From NCBI GenBank assembly GCA_964532145.1, contig CAZHGM010000029.1, positions 1 through 11,967 of the forward strand: a DNA stretch of 11,967 nucleotides, given 5' to 3'. Position 1 is the stretch's first letter; each line of letters starts with the position of its first letter. The notes under the pieces were generated by a model. That model was not told where the DNA came from. It saw nothing but the letters and a program-made list of their open reading frames with translations, and did no database searches. The translations under genes were made by a program, and so were the position numbers. This stretch comes from JAPUDQ01 sp964532145. Lineage in GTDB: Bacteria > Patescibacteriota > Saccharimonadia > Saccharimonadales > Saccharimonadaceae. Below, piece after piece: positions 1 through 6,383 of the stretch.

Positions 1-711
1 ATGTTCATCGTAGGGTTTTTCTAGTGAGTTAAATATAGCGTCCACAGCCTTTAGTAGCTGTTGATTGTTGGCACTGACCTCTTTTCTTTTTTGGGGAAGA
101 TAGAACAGACGCATTTTTAGTTTTGCAAACACACTAAATTGCTTCTTTTCTTCACCATTACTATTTCTGGCAAGAAAATTATATTTCACTATCTCATCAA
201 GCTCTGGATCGGTATAAGCATAGCGGTGAAACACGCTATTTTTTGCACCTTGGAGATTGCTGATTGCTCCGTGGACTTTGTTGAGAACTTGCAGCGTCTT
301 TGTACCTTTGAGTTTTGGATGTTGTGATATAGTTTTATATTTCACATCTCTATGATCAATTTCCAGCCGATATACGCTGTTAATAAGGATCAGCAGGCGT
401 TCGTAAAGTCTTATCGAGTTTATGATCCAGGTTTCGTAGTGATAAGCGAAGTAGTGATTTTGATCGTAGCGATCCTTCCATGTCTTAGAAACGGAATACG
501 ACTTCAAGAATACTTCTGCCATATCTAAAGCCTCAACGATGCGTTGTAGCTCGGAGAAAGAGTCCATTACTTGGTGGACATAGATGTCTCTTTCTGACTG
601 CTTTGACTTCTTGCCCTTAGGTAGGTTCATCAATCGCTTTGCTTGGCCAACGGCGTCTTCTGTAAGTTGATGAGAAAAGTCTGTTTGGTGGAGTCTGTCT
701 TGTTCTATCAT
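1..711 (-). CDS. Cthe_2314-like HEPN domain protein, partial (3' end beyond window)
   Basis: This minus-strand reading frame is open from the ATG at 711-709 to the window edge, giving 237 codons with no stop. It starts MIEQDRLHQTDFSHQ. Its ATG overlaps the TGA of the upstream gene as ATGA (711-708), so the two are translationally coupled. A segment with YHYETWII, IRLYERLLILIN and VYRLEI is followed by KNSVFH (K157 to H162). That layout, and a basic-N-x3-H motif after a long helical core, resembles Cthe_2314-type HEPN domains, whose usual motif is RNxxxH; here Lys replaces Arg. HEPN proteins with an intact Rx4-6H motif are commonly metal-independent RNases in toxin-antitoxin and abortive-infection systems. 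The family call is from memory of the pattern. The coding frame is secure, but the length and C-terminus are unknown. Confidence 0.72.
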   Translation of the reverse strand, partial: MIEQDRLHQTDFSHQLTEDAVGQAKRLMNLPKGKKSKQSERDIYVHQVMDSFSELQRIVEALDMAEVFLKSYSVSKTWKDRYDQNHYFAYHYETWIINSIRLYERLLILINSVYRLEIDHRDVKYKTISQHPKLKGTKTLQVLNKVHGAISNLQGAKNSVFHRYAYTDPELDEIVKYNFLARNSNGEEKKQFSVFAKLKMRLFYLPQKRKEVSANNQQLLKAVDAIFNSLEKPYDEH

Positions 712-2030
712 TTGTTGGTCGTTTTCCTTTTCATCGCTTCAAACCTTTTCTTATCTTTTCTTCTTGCATATAGTAGCTTTCCTGCAAGAGTAAGATCTTG
801 ATCTGATTGCCTGTAAAAATCGAATAGCTTGTCTATTTCGCTCGACGACTTTGAACCAATCTTTTTGGATCTCATCCACATCAGCAGACCAAGGTACGCA
901 CTAGCAAAATCATGCACCCATCGAAGATAATTATCACGTTTTTCATAGTCGATTGTTAGGCCTTGGTGTACATACTCATTTCGTGCCTCAAGAACAAGTC
1001 GAGCTTTTTCGTTTACGATCTCATTATCGTGGTAGTTTTTAATGATCTCGATAATATCACTATATTTACGTGTCGATCCATTCTCCAGTCGTGAAGCAAT
1101 TTCCAAACATCTCCACAGGCTGAACATTCTTGAGCTTGGATCAGTTAAGCCGAGAGCTCTATCGAACTCAAAAATCACATCCTGTATCCTTCGCTCGATA
1201 GGCGTGAGTTTAGGCTTATTGACAATGCTGAGGTATCGCCTGAAGTTTTTGAGCTTAATTTTATCTTCTGTGAAGCTAAGTCTTGCATCGGGCACTTGGA
1301 TGTCGGCACCTAAAATCGCTAGACTAGCCTCAAACGCATTGTTTGTATCAAGCCAATATATAGAATGGGGTTGAAGTATTGGCTGCTTACTTTTTATTGT
1401 TCCGCTTGTGTGGTACGTCCGTGAGTGACGCTCCTGAGCAATAGTTGCCGACGCTGTTAATAACTCGAATGCTGTAGTAACTTTATTGGCGGCCACAATA
1501 CTGTCGATTGATCTAGTCGAGGCCTTGAAAAAAACATAGTCATTTCTGAGAGCCTGGTCGATCCATAGTTTTTGGTACCGTTTTTGTCGGTATAAATCAG
1601 TGAGTTCCGTGATGTAGTTACCGTCAGTTAGGCTTGATGCCTTTTTGTATGTAATGATTTCAAAGAATGTATCCAGCAGTTTAAAGCGTTTTTTATAAGG
1701 AAAATTATCCCTAGAAGATTTTATGTGAACACCAAATACAAAGTTGTATACATCACGCTTTTTCCTCTTGTCGTAGCGTTTCTGCATATCATTTCTAAAA
1801 CTTGATAGTGAAAACTCTTTCTTATTTTTCATCCAGTCCGACAAGAGATTATGAAACACACTATTTTTGAGCTGCTTTTCTTCGCTCTTTATGTCTTTAC
1901 CGTATAAAAGATCGAATAGACATTGAGCGTAGACCTCATACCCATCATCTCCAAAACTCCTCTCCGTTTTGTAATACTGAAGAGCTTTGTCATAGTACGA
2001 TTTTGCTTTACTTTCTTTGCTGCTACTCAT
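708..2030 (-). CDS. ApeA-like HEPN domain protein (candidate RNase, abortive infection)
   Basis: The frame encodes 440 aa from MSSSKESK, or 453 aa if the in-frame ATG at 2069 is used. I prefer 2030 because a promoter-like pair (-35 at 2084-2079, -10 at 2062-2057) would start transcription downstream of 2069. The C-terminal third carries RNEYVHQG with R363 and H368 (453-aa numbering), a canonical Rx4H HEPN motif, followed by an aromatic helix (YLRWVHDF). The RNxxVH form in a large C-terminal helical domain is typical of ApeA-like HEPN proteins used in phage defence. The first 300 residues are charged, Lys- and Tyr-rich and match nothing I recognise; they may be a sensor domain. The stop overlaps the start of a second HEPN gene. 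Position near the end of an integrated element fits a carried defence system. Function is inferred; the motif is seen. Confidence 0.75.
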   Translation of the reverse strand: MSSSKESKAKSYYDKALQYYKTERSFGDDGYEVYAQCLFDLLYGKDIKSEEKQLKNSVFHNLLSDWMKNKKEFSLSSFRNDMQKRYDKRKKRDVYNFVFGVHIKSSRDNFPYKKRFKLLDTFFEIITYKKASSLTDGNYITELTDLYRQKRYQKLWIDQALRNDYVFFKASTRSIDSIVAANKVTTAFELLTASATIAQERHSRTYHTSGTIKSKQPILQPHSIYWLDTNNAFEASLAILGADIQVPDARLSFTEDKIKLKNFRRYLSIVNKPKLTPIERRIQDVIFEFDRALGLTDPSSRMFSLWRCLEIASRLENGSTRKYSDIIEIIKNYHDNEIVNEKARLVLEARNEYVHQGLTIDYEKRDNYLRWVHDFASAYLGLLMWMRSKKIGSKSSSEIDKLFDFYRQSDQDLTLAGKLLYARRKDKKRFEAMKRKTTNK

Positions 2031-2056
2031 CTCATTTTCTCTATGCCGTGTATCTA

Positions 2057-2084
2057 AGTATAAAATCATATTGTATAATTACAA
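2057..2084 (-). promoter_or_regulatory. Promoter for HEPN gene pair
   Basis: On the minus strand, TTGTAA (2084-2079) is followed by a 16-nt spacer and TATACT (2062-2057). Transcription would begin near 2050, about 20 nt before the ATG at 2030. It overlaps the divergent plus-strand promoter at 2071-2099, so the two transcription units could be mutually exclusive or co-controlled. Confidence 0.4.
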
Positions 2085-2099
2085 ACGTCTAGGTATAAC
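2071..2099 (+). promoter_or_regulatory. Promoter for structured leader and 95-aa gene
   Basis: TTGTAT (2071-2076), a 17-nt spacer and TATAAC (2094-2099) make a sigma-70-like promoter. The start point would be about 2106, just before the AAGGAG at 2111-2116 and the hairpins at 2110-2225. A further TATAAT lies at 2074-2079 but has no good -35. Confidence 0.45.
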
Positions 2100-2120
2100 A
2101 AAACGAAATCAAGGAGTACC

Positions 2121-2201
2121 TTGGTTGTCGAGCTATTCAAGCGGCAACCATGTGAATACTCAATGAGCTCGACTCGTTTTGTTTGGCCTAGACAACCATA
2201 A
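2121..2201 (+). CDS. Possible 26-aa leader peptide
   Basis: A TTG at 2121 lies 4 nt after a strong AAGGAG Shine-Dalgarno (2111-2116) and opens 26 codons ending at TAA 2199-2201. The peptide begins MVVELFKRQPCE and ends TRFVWPRQP. An internal ATG at 2163 would give the last 12 residues. Ribosomes reading it would unfold the 2122-2150 and 2127-2173 pairings and stop exactly at the end of the 5' arm of the terminator hairpin (2191-2199), so translation could control read-through into the downstream gene. Against it: TTG start, short spacing and tiny size. Read it as the best explanation for the AAGGAG, not as a proven gene. Confidence 0.35.
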   Translation: MVVELFKRQPCEYSMSSTRFVWPRQP

Positions 2202-2225
2202 GCATGGTTGTCGCTTTTGTTTTAG
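2191..2225 (+). terminator. Intrinsic terminator before the 95-aa gene
   Basis: GACAACCAT (2191-2199) and ATGGTTGTC (2204-2212) form a perfect 9-bp stem around an AAGC loop. The tail is GCTTTTGTTTTAGG, U-rich but interrupted. It lies between the likely promoter and the 2234 start codon, so it would act as an attenuator terminator or as the 3' end of a short RNA. It also shows that the in-frame ATG at 2204 is inside the stem and an unlikely start. Confidence 0.6.
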
Positions 2226-2233
2226 GCGATAAA

Positions 2234-2521
2234 ATGAGCAATATGAAAGAAGAAAGTAAAAGCAATAACTGGGCTTGGGTTGTAGCAGTAGTAGCCATAC
2301 TGGGTGGTATCTATTTAGTTTCTCAATGGCAGAGTAGTAGCCAACAGAACCAAATGGATAAAGTTATCAAGGCTAAGCAGGCCTGTCGGTGGGATGGTGA
2401 ACGTCAAGGCTGGGATACGCAAGCTATAGCTACATGTAATCGACTCGGTGAAGATGACTATAACCAGCAAACAGATCACTACTATGAAATGTATAACGCT
2501 AAATTACAGTATGGATTGTAG
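2234..2521 (+). CDS. Small membrane-anchored protein with two cysteines
   Basis: Unrecognised protein of 95 aa beginning MSNMKEESKSNNWAW. An in-frame ATG at 2204 would add ten residues but falls inside the terminator stem and has no ribosome-binding site; AGG lies 7 nt upstream of 2234. One hydrophobic helix (about residues 12-31) follows a short charged N-terminus and precedes a polar tail rich in Gln and Tyr. This fits an N-terminal anchor with the tail outside the cell, though orientation is inferred. The tail has two cysteines 17 residues apart that could form a disulfide. The next gene starts 5 bp after the stop and has the same plan (anchor plus Cys-pair domain), so the two probably form an operon and may act together at the surface. 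Confidence 0.75.
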   Translation: MSNMKEESKSNNWAWVVAVVAILGGIYLVSQWQSSSQQNQMDKVIKAKQACRWDGERQGWDTQAIATCNRLGEDDYNQQTDHYYEMYNAKLQYGL

Positions 2522-2526
2522 ACAAT

Positions 2527-3396
2527 ATGCAAATTAAGAAGCCAAAAAGCAGTACTGAAAAAAGTTATATTGATAGCGACTTTGCATCTATTCTAGAGGA
2601 GGGTCGCTTTGATCGAATAAAGCCGTTTCTGAAAGGTTTTCTCGTACTTGCAGTACTCATTGTCACAGTCGGTGGTGGTGTTTATGCCTATTCAAACTTC
2701 AAATCGAGCGAACAGAGCGGTGAAGCTGCGTCAGTCGATAGTTATGAGGATAGCGAACAAGCAAAATGTATTGCAGAAGTTTATGAGCAACATAAAGCAC
2801 CAGACGAGTCAGATCCTGAGTTCTATCCGAAACTCATCGCTGGATACGATGCCCATCTTGCTTGCTATGATAAATACCCTGATGAAAACAATTCGAGTAA
2901 CCGCTTGTCGATAGAGTCCGCACGCCAGAGTGCAATAGATGCGTCGGGTGACTATAAAGATACATATCTTTCGAGTAATTCCTATGATTATAGCTCTAAC
3001 ACTAACCCAGTAACATCTTCTAGGGGAACGAGTAGTCGGAATGATGGTGATGGAGCATATGGGGGCTCAAGTACTACAGAAAATACATCCAGGACACCCA
3101 ATCAACCGAGTGCACCGAGCGAATGGGAATTAAATAAGGCAGAGTTCGATAGGGTCGTGGCTTGTGCTGATCAAGCTGCAACAAATAACCCTGTACAAGG
3201 TGCGTACGGGAGCCCGTCATATTATCAGCAGAAAGTTACACAGCTAGAAGCCCAACTTACATGTACCAATAGTGCAAAATACAGCATTTCACAACAGCGG
3301 CGTGCATCGTACCAGTCACAAATCGCTACAAATAAAGCTCGATATAACGACTCAATAAATCCAAACTCACCCTCCTACTATCCAAACTCTTATTAG
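2527..3396 (+). CDS. Membrane-anchored extracellular protein with duplicated Cys-pair domain
   Basis: Protein of 289 aa, not assigned to a family. Residues 1-36 are charged and 37-55 form one transmembrane helix rich in Leu, Val and Gly. The rest is hydrophilic and likely exported. Two similar modules are separated by a Ser/Thr/Asn/Gly-rich linker (about 135-200). Module one runs C81 to C113 and module two C213 to C246. Both have a Pro/acidic or Pro/Gly segment, an aromatic pair (FYPK, YYQQK), then an A.L.C ending, followed by a Ser/Arg/Gln helix (ARQS, RRAS). The spacing x31 versus x32 suggests an internal duplication with one disulfide each. The tail is Pro/Ser/Tyr-rich. The start is 5 bp after the preceding stop with no strong Shine-Dalgarno, implying coupling. 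A role in surface contact is only a guess. Confidence 0.8.
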   Translation: MQIKKPKSSTEKSYIDSDFASILEEGRFDRIKPFLKGFLVLAVLIVTVGGGVYAYSNFKSSEQSGEAASVDSYEDSEQAKCIAEVYEQHKAPDESDPEFYPKLIAGYDAHLACYDKYPDENNSSNRLSIESARQSAIDASGDYKDTYLSSNSYDYSSNTNPVTSSRGTSSRNDGDGAYGGSSTTENTSRTPNQPSAPSEWELNKAEFDRVVACADQAATNNPVQGAYGSPSYYQQKVTQLEAQLTCTNSAKYSISQQRRASYQSQIATNKARYNDSINPNSPSYYPNSY

Positions 3397-3409
3397 CTGA
3401 AAACGCCGA

Positions 3410-3429
3410 GCATTTATCACTATAAATGC
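3410..3429. terminator. Hairpin after the Cys-pair gene (weak terminator or operator)
   Basis: GCATTTAT (3410-3417) and ATAAATGC (3422-3429) form a perfect 8-bp stem with a CACT loop, 13 nt after the stop at 3396. No U-tract follows on the plus strand, so termination would be weak. The inverted repeat could instead be an operator for the gene starting at 3444. Confidence 0.35.
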
Positions 3430-3443
3430 CATACACTTGAAGT

Positions 3444-3922
3444 ATGCAGCACAACACAGAACAAACGGAGGTGCAGCCATCTACAAACCTAGATGGTGTG
3501 AGGCGTGATGAAAGTGGTAAGATCTTGCCTCTGGTTCTCGGCTTAATCCTAGCGGTCGTGGTGGCTTTCAGGAGCGGCCAGAGGATCGTAATAAGGGTGG
3601 TGGCTGGAAACGTGATGAGACTGCACGTTATAAGCTAGAACAAACGATGCAGCTTACCGAGTCGGAGCTCACCGACATTGTAAGTAACCCTGCGTCCCCA
3701 GTGTTTGAGCAGAAGCTCGCAAAGGCTATGATGGATGGCACCTGGACGACAATCAAAGAAATGATGGACCAGGTGTACGGACGCAAGAGTGATGTTGATA
3801 TGAGCATGAAGATGGATGATGGTGTGCCGATTATACGTGGCTTTGTAATACCTACCGCACCTGAAGACTTCATCGATGATAGCGGTCATCAAAATCCGAA
3901 GTACGGCTCGCCGCACGCTTAA
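3444..3922 (+). pseudogene. Small-terminase/DUF5681-like DNA-binding gene, frameshifted
   Basis: Two overlapping frames encode one protein. The first, from the ATG at 3444, gives 29 residues ending DESGKILP. The coding signal then continues in the -1 frame from about 3530 (SGSRLNPSGRGGFQERP, then DRNKGGGWKRDE), runs through the ATG at 3647 and ends at the TAA before 3923. The join makes about 158 aa. The GRGGFQERPEDRNKGG segment and the later TWTTIKEMMDQVYGRK helix resemble small-terminase/DUF5681-type proteins of phages and mobile elements, which have a basic Gly/Asn/Arg region and a C-terminal dimer helix. The shift is explained by loss of one T in CCTTCT (now CCTCT at 3528-3532). No classical slippery heptamer is present. 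It could be a sequencing error or true decay; no large terminase lies nearby. Confidence 0.6.
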
Positions 3923-3930
3923 TGACGATC

Positions 3931-3936
3931 TATAAT
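3931..3936 (+). promoter_or_regulatory. -10 box for a leaderless 199-aa gene
   Basis: A perfect TATAAT ends 7 nt before the ATG at 3944, and no Shine-Dalgarno is present. Transcription would start at or next to the A of the start codon, making the mRNA leaderless. No clear -35 hexamer is seen. Confidence 0.5.
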
Positions 3937-3943
3937 AGAACCC

Positions 3944-4543
3944 ATGAAACGCTACAGCGATGATCTTCGTGGCAACCAAGATATTTTTCTCATCAATATA
4001 ATGCAGAGTCCTGAGTTTCACGCTATTCGCAAGAAACATCTCGAGCATGTGTTTACAGGTATCGATGTCTTGTTGCGTGAAGCTGCCGACTGGCCAGATG
4101 ACCCAGAACACAAACAGAAGATAGCCGCTTGTGCACAAGAGATTAGTGACATGTTCAGGATAAGCGAGAAGAATGCTATCGATCTCATCCTCACTCCAGA
4201 CAACAGTGTGTCTTTCAGAATGAGGTATTCTCCAAGAATAGACCGAGACGGAGATGAAATCATTATAAGGGTCGGACAAAAGACAACCAAGCAAGACGTT
4301 AATGCTTCGTGGAAATACGTCAAAAAACTCCAGAAAGAAATGGGTGGCAGCGGGAATAAATCATCGATAAATCCAGAACTGGCTTTTTGCATTCATCGTC
4401 AACATGTCCTAAAAGGGCGAAAGATCGCAGACGTATATGACGATTACTCCCTAAGGAAACTAGAGGGTTATGAGGGTAAGCTGCCAACGCTCAGTGAAAA
4501 CGACTTTAGGAAATACTACAAGAGGATTGTCCAGGGGCTATAA
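3944..4543 (+). CDS. Conserved-looking element protein of unknown function
   Basis: Protein of 199 aa starting MKRYSDDLRGNQDIF; I do not recognise a family. It is soluble and mainly helical by composition, with no membrane segment. The N-terminal half has helices with HLEHVF and ACAQEISDMF. The middle has a short beta-like stretch (DEIIIRVG) followed by a basic helix (ASWKYVKKLQKEM). The C-terminus reads RKIADVYDDY, LRKLEGY and ENDFRKYYKRIVQGL, which could be a helix-turn-helix DNA-binding region. Between a terminase-like gene and the recombinase, a regulator or recombination accessory role is possible but unproven. The start is supported by TATAAT directly upstream (leaderless arrangement). 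Confidence 0.7.
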   Translation: MKRYSDDLRGNQDIFLINIMQSPEFHAIRKKHLEHVFTGIDVLLREAADWPDDPEHKQKIAACAQEISDMFRISEKNAIDLILTPDNSVSFRMRYSPRIDRDGDEIIIRVGQKTTKQDVNASWKYVKKLQKEMGGSGNKSSINPELAFCIHRQHVLKGRKIADVYDDYSLRKLEGYEGKLPTLSENDFRKYYKRIVQGL

Positions 4544-4597
4544 ATAGCCTCAATATAGCCCAGAGATTTCAGGCTCCTGCAAACATACCATAGAAAT

Positions 4598-4819
4598 ATG
4601 GTTAGCAATCTGTGTTCAGACAACAATAGCCCTGCAAAAATGGGCTCACTTGTCGTCAGCGTCCAGAAAGCTCGTAGGATATTAGGAACGCTCACAAATC
4701 GTATGAGTGATGACCAAGTCAAAGACCTTATTTACTCTTTACATCTGTTAGCAAAAGAACAATTAGTGTATACTGGTTCCAAATATGATACAGAGGAATC
4801 AATTACGAACCGCCAATAG
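4598..4819 (+). CDS. 73-aa protein overlapping the recombinase start
   Basis: Small protein of 73 aa beginning MVSNLCSDN; it overlaps the recombinase start by 35 bp in another frame. The core KARRILGTLTNRMSDDQV and a Leu-rich amphipathic helix (LIYSLHLLAKEQL) look like a real, conserved small protein. I recall similar short helical proteins with ARKILG and MSDE motifs beside serine recombinases in CPR genomes, but cannot verify that here. A directionality or accessory factor for the recombinase is a reasonable hypothesis given the overlap. An internal Met15 (4640) is an alternative start. No convincing Shine-Dalgarno is seen for either. Confidence 0.55.
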   Translation: MVSNLCSDNNSPAKMGSLVVSVQKARRILGTLTNRMSDDQVKDLIYSLHLLAKEQLVYTGSKYDTEESITNRQ

Positions 4820-6383
4820 TAAGCGTGCTCTCGCATATATTCGCATATCAAGCCAACGTCAGGTAAATGGCGAAAGTCCCGAAACTCAGCTACAAGCAAT
4901 AAACAATTTTGCAGATAATAACAACATCGACATTGTCAAAACATTTTATGATGAGGCTAAGAGTGGCAAGAATACAGACCGTCCCGCACTTAAAGAGCTA
5001 ATACAATACGCCGAGAAACACAAAGACGATATTGACCACGTCATAGTCTACAAAATGAACAGAGCTTCTCGTGATATGACAAGTTACATAACAGGCTTTC
5101 TGCTGCCCTTGAAAAGGCTTGGTATATCAATACGCTCTGCAACCGAACCGACCGATGACAGTGTATACGGCCAATTTATGGAAATGTTTAATGTACTCGT
5201 TGGCCAGATGGATAACGAGACAAAGCGAGCCTTTACCGTAGATAATATGACAAACCTATCTCTACAAGGTTGGTGGCAAGCCCCAGCAATGGTTGGCTAT
5301 GATATTCATAAGATACCCAATGAAGTCGGTAAGCTACGACCGACACTTAAGCCGAACTCTATGGCTCCGCTCGTCAAGCAGGTGCTAGAACGCTTCTCAG
5401 AGGGTGACATAACAAAAGCAGAGCTCACTCGCTACGCCGCCTCTATTGGGTTACGCAGCAGGTACGGCAAAAAGTTAAACGAAGACCGTATACACGCAAT
5501 GATAAAGCACGCTATCTATGCGGGATACGTTGCTAATAAGCAAACGGACTGGGAACTAGTAGATGGCAAGCACGAGGCAATCATCTCTCGTGATACCTAC
5601 GAGATGAACCAAAGACTTCTATACGGTAAACGCAAAAGAGCTGGCGAAGTTCGTCAGAAGTTTAACCCCGACTACCCACTCAAAGGCCTGGTGCTATGCC
5701 CTAACTGCACAAAACCTCTTTATGCATCTGCACCAAAGACTGGTGCAGGAGGTAAATCGCCTCGTTATCACTGTTCCCGACCTCAATGCAAAGGTAAATA
5801 TAAATCAATCAAAGCTGATGTAATGCACGATGATTTTGAAAAAATGCTGCAACGTATCAAGCCCGATGACAGGCTCTTGGCTTTATATAAAGAGGTGCTT
5901 ATTACAGAAGCCGCAAATCAACTAGGTAGTCTCAACGGTAAAATCAGTAAAGCTCGCAATCAACTCGATACTATCGCAGAAAATCGCCTTAACGCTATTA
6001 AGAAGTTCAATGCCGACCAACTGACCGCCGACGAGAAGACAGAGTTGGTAAATGCGTATGACGATGACAAGGTAGCGATAACCGACGAGCTACGCCAGCT
6101 GGAACGCCAGCAAACAATACGAGAAACTGATATTGATGTTGCTCTTGAGATTATGCGAGATGTAGACAGACAGTGGCTACTGGCTTCACCAAGTGCTAGG
6201 GTGAGGTTCCAAAGCATATTATTCCCACAGGGGTTGGTATACGATTATGAAAACCATAGGTTTGGAACCAGCGAAATAAGTGCATTTTACAGAGTATTAC
6301 CAAACAAAAAAGGCTCCGAAGAACCTTCGAAGTCTTTCTTGGTAGCGGGGAGTGGATTTGAACCACTGACCTCTTGGTTATGA
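4785..6383 (+). CDS. Large serine recombinase (integrase of the element)
   Basis: Protein of 532 aa that catalyses site-specific integration and excision of the element through a serine-DNA intermediate. The resolvase domain spans about residues 13-155 with the catalytic motif YIRISSQRQ (nucleophile S22) and NRASRD. The DNA-binding recombinase domain covers about 165-285 (GYVANKQ, HEAIISRDTYE). A zinc ribbon uses C305, C308, C330 and C335. A helical, probably coiled-coil region spans about 375-450. The only usable start is the ATG at 4785, which overlaps the 73-aa gene. The last 25 or so residues, including GSGFEPLTSWL, are antisense to the tRNA-fMet terminator and gene, and the TGA stop (6381-6383) lies on the tRNA anticodon. 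The C-terminus is thus supplied by the attachment core. Family assignment is firm. Confidence 0.96.
   Translation: MIQRNQLRTANSKRALAYIRISSQRQVNGESPETQLQAINNFADNNNIDIVKTFYDEAKSGKNTDRPALKELIQYAEKHKDDIDHVIVYKMNRASRDMTSYITGFLLPLKRLGISIRSATEPTDDSVYGQFMEMFNVLVGQMDNETKRAFTVDNMTNLSLQGWWQAPAMVGYDIHKIPNEVGKLRPTLKPNSMAPLVKQVLERFSEGDITKAELTRYAASIGLRSRYGKKLNEDRIHAMIKHAIYAGYVANKQTDWELVDGKHEAIISRDTYEMNQRLLYGKRKRAGEVRQKFNPDYPLKGLVLCPNCTKPLYASAPKTGAGGKSPRYHCSRPQCKGKYKSIKADVMHDDFEKMLQRIKPDDRLLALYKEVLITEAANQLGSLNGKISKARNQLDTIAENRLNAIKKFNADQLTADEKTELVNAYDDDKVAITDELRQLERQQTIRETDIDVALEIMRDVDRQWLLASPSARVRFQSILFPQGLVYDYENHRFGTSEISAFYRVLPNKKGSEEPSKSFLVAGSGFEPLTSWL
6306..6325 (-). terminator. Terminator of tRNA-fMet
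   Basis: On the minus strand GGTTC (6325-6321), loop TTCG and GAGCC (6316-6312) form a 5-bp stem with one GU and a stable UUCG tetraloop, followed by six T (6311-6306). It lies 14 nt after the tRNA CCA and inside the recombinase ORF on the opposite strand, so it is either part of the attachment core or supplied by the element. Confidence 0.7.
6340..6383. other. Inferred attachment site (attR/attL) at tRNA-fMet 3' end
   Basis: The recombinase ORF runs from the element directly into the 3' half of tRNA-fMet, and the tRNA is complete. Elements that insert into tRNA genes restore the 3' end with their own attachment core, so the crossover should lie in or just beyond this stretch, possibly extending left over the terminator at 6306-6325. 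No second copy of the tRNA 3' end was seen at 1-6300, so the other junction lies left of the window. Exact core limits cannot be set from this window. Confidence 0.55.

Larger units (their letters stand above)
2106..2225 (+). promoter_or_regulatory. Candidate attenuator leader with competing hairpins
   Basis: Several mutually exclusive pairings are visible. TGGTTGTCG (2122-2130) can pair with CGGCAACCA (2142-2150; eight Watson-Crick pairs and one GU). The same TGGTTGTC can instead pair with GACAACCA at 2191-2198, the 5' arm of the terminator hairpin. GTCGAGCT (2127-2134) can pair with AGCTCGAC (2166-2173). CAAGG (2110-2114) pairs with CCTTG (2119-2123). An upstream segment that can either self-pair or steal the 5' arm of a terminator is the layout of an attenuator. 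No known riboswitch class was recognised. The region could also be a small stable RNA ending at the terminator. Confidence 0.5.

Noticed and set aside
2204..2233. Upstream ATG extending the 95-aa protein by ten residues
   Set aside because: It falls inside the terminator stem, has no ribosome-binding site, and the added residues are coded by the hairpin and its U-rich tail.
3522..3540. Programmed -1 frameshift site
   Set aside because: No X-XXY-YYZ slippery heptamer or clear downstream pseudoknot was seen; simple loss of one T is the easier explanation.
3635..4294. Long minus-strand frame of 219 codons
   Set aside because: It lies opposite two plus-strand frames with better composition and start signals; its translation is His/Cys/Tyr-rich and looks like an antisense shadow.
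1..6300. Second attachment copy within the window
   Set aside because: No repeat of the tRNA 3' sequence (such as GGATTTGAACC) was seen by eye in this stretch, so the left junction must be outside.
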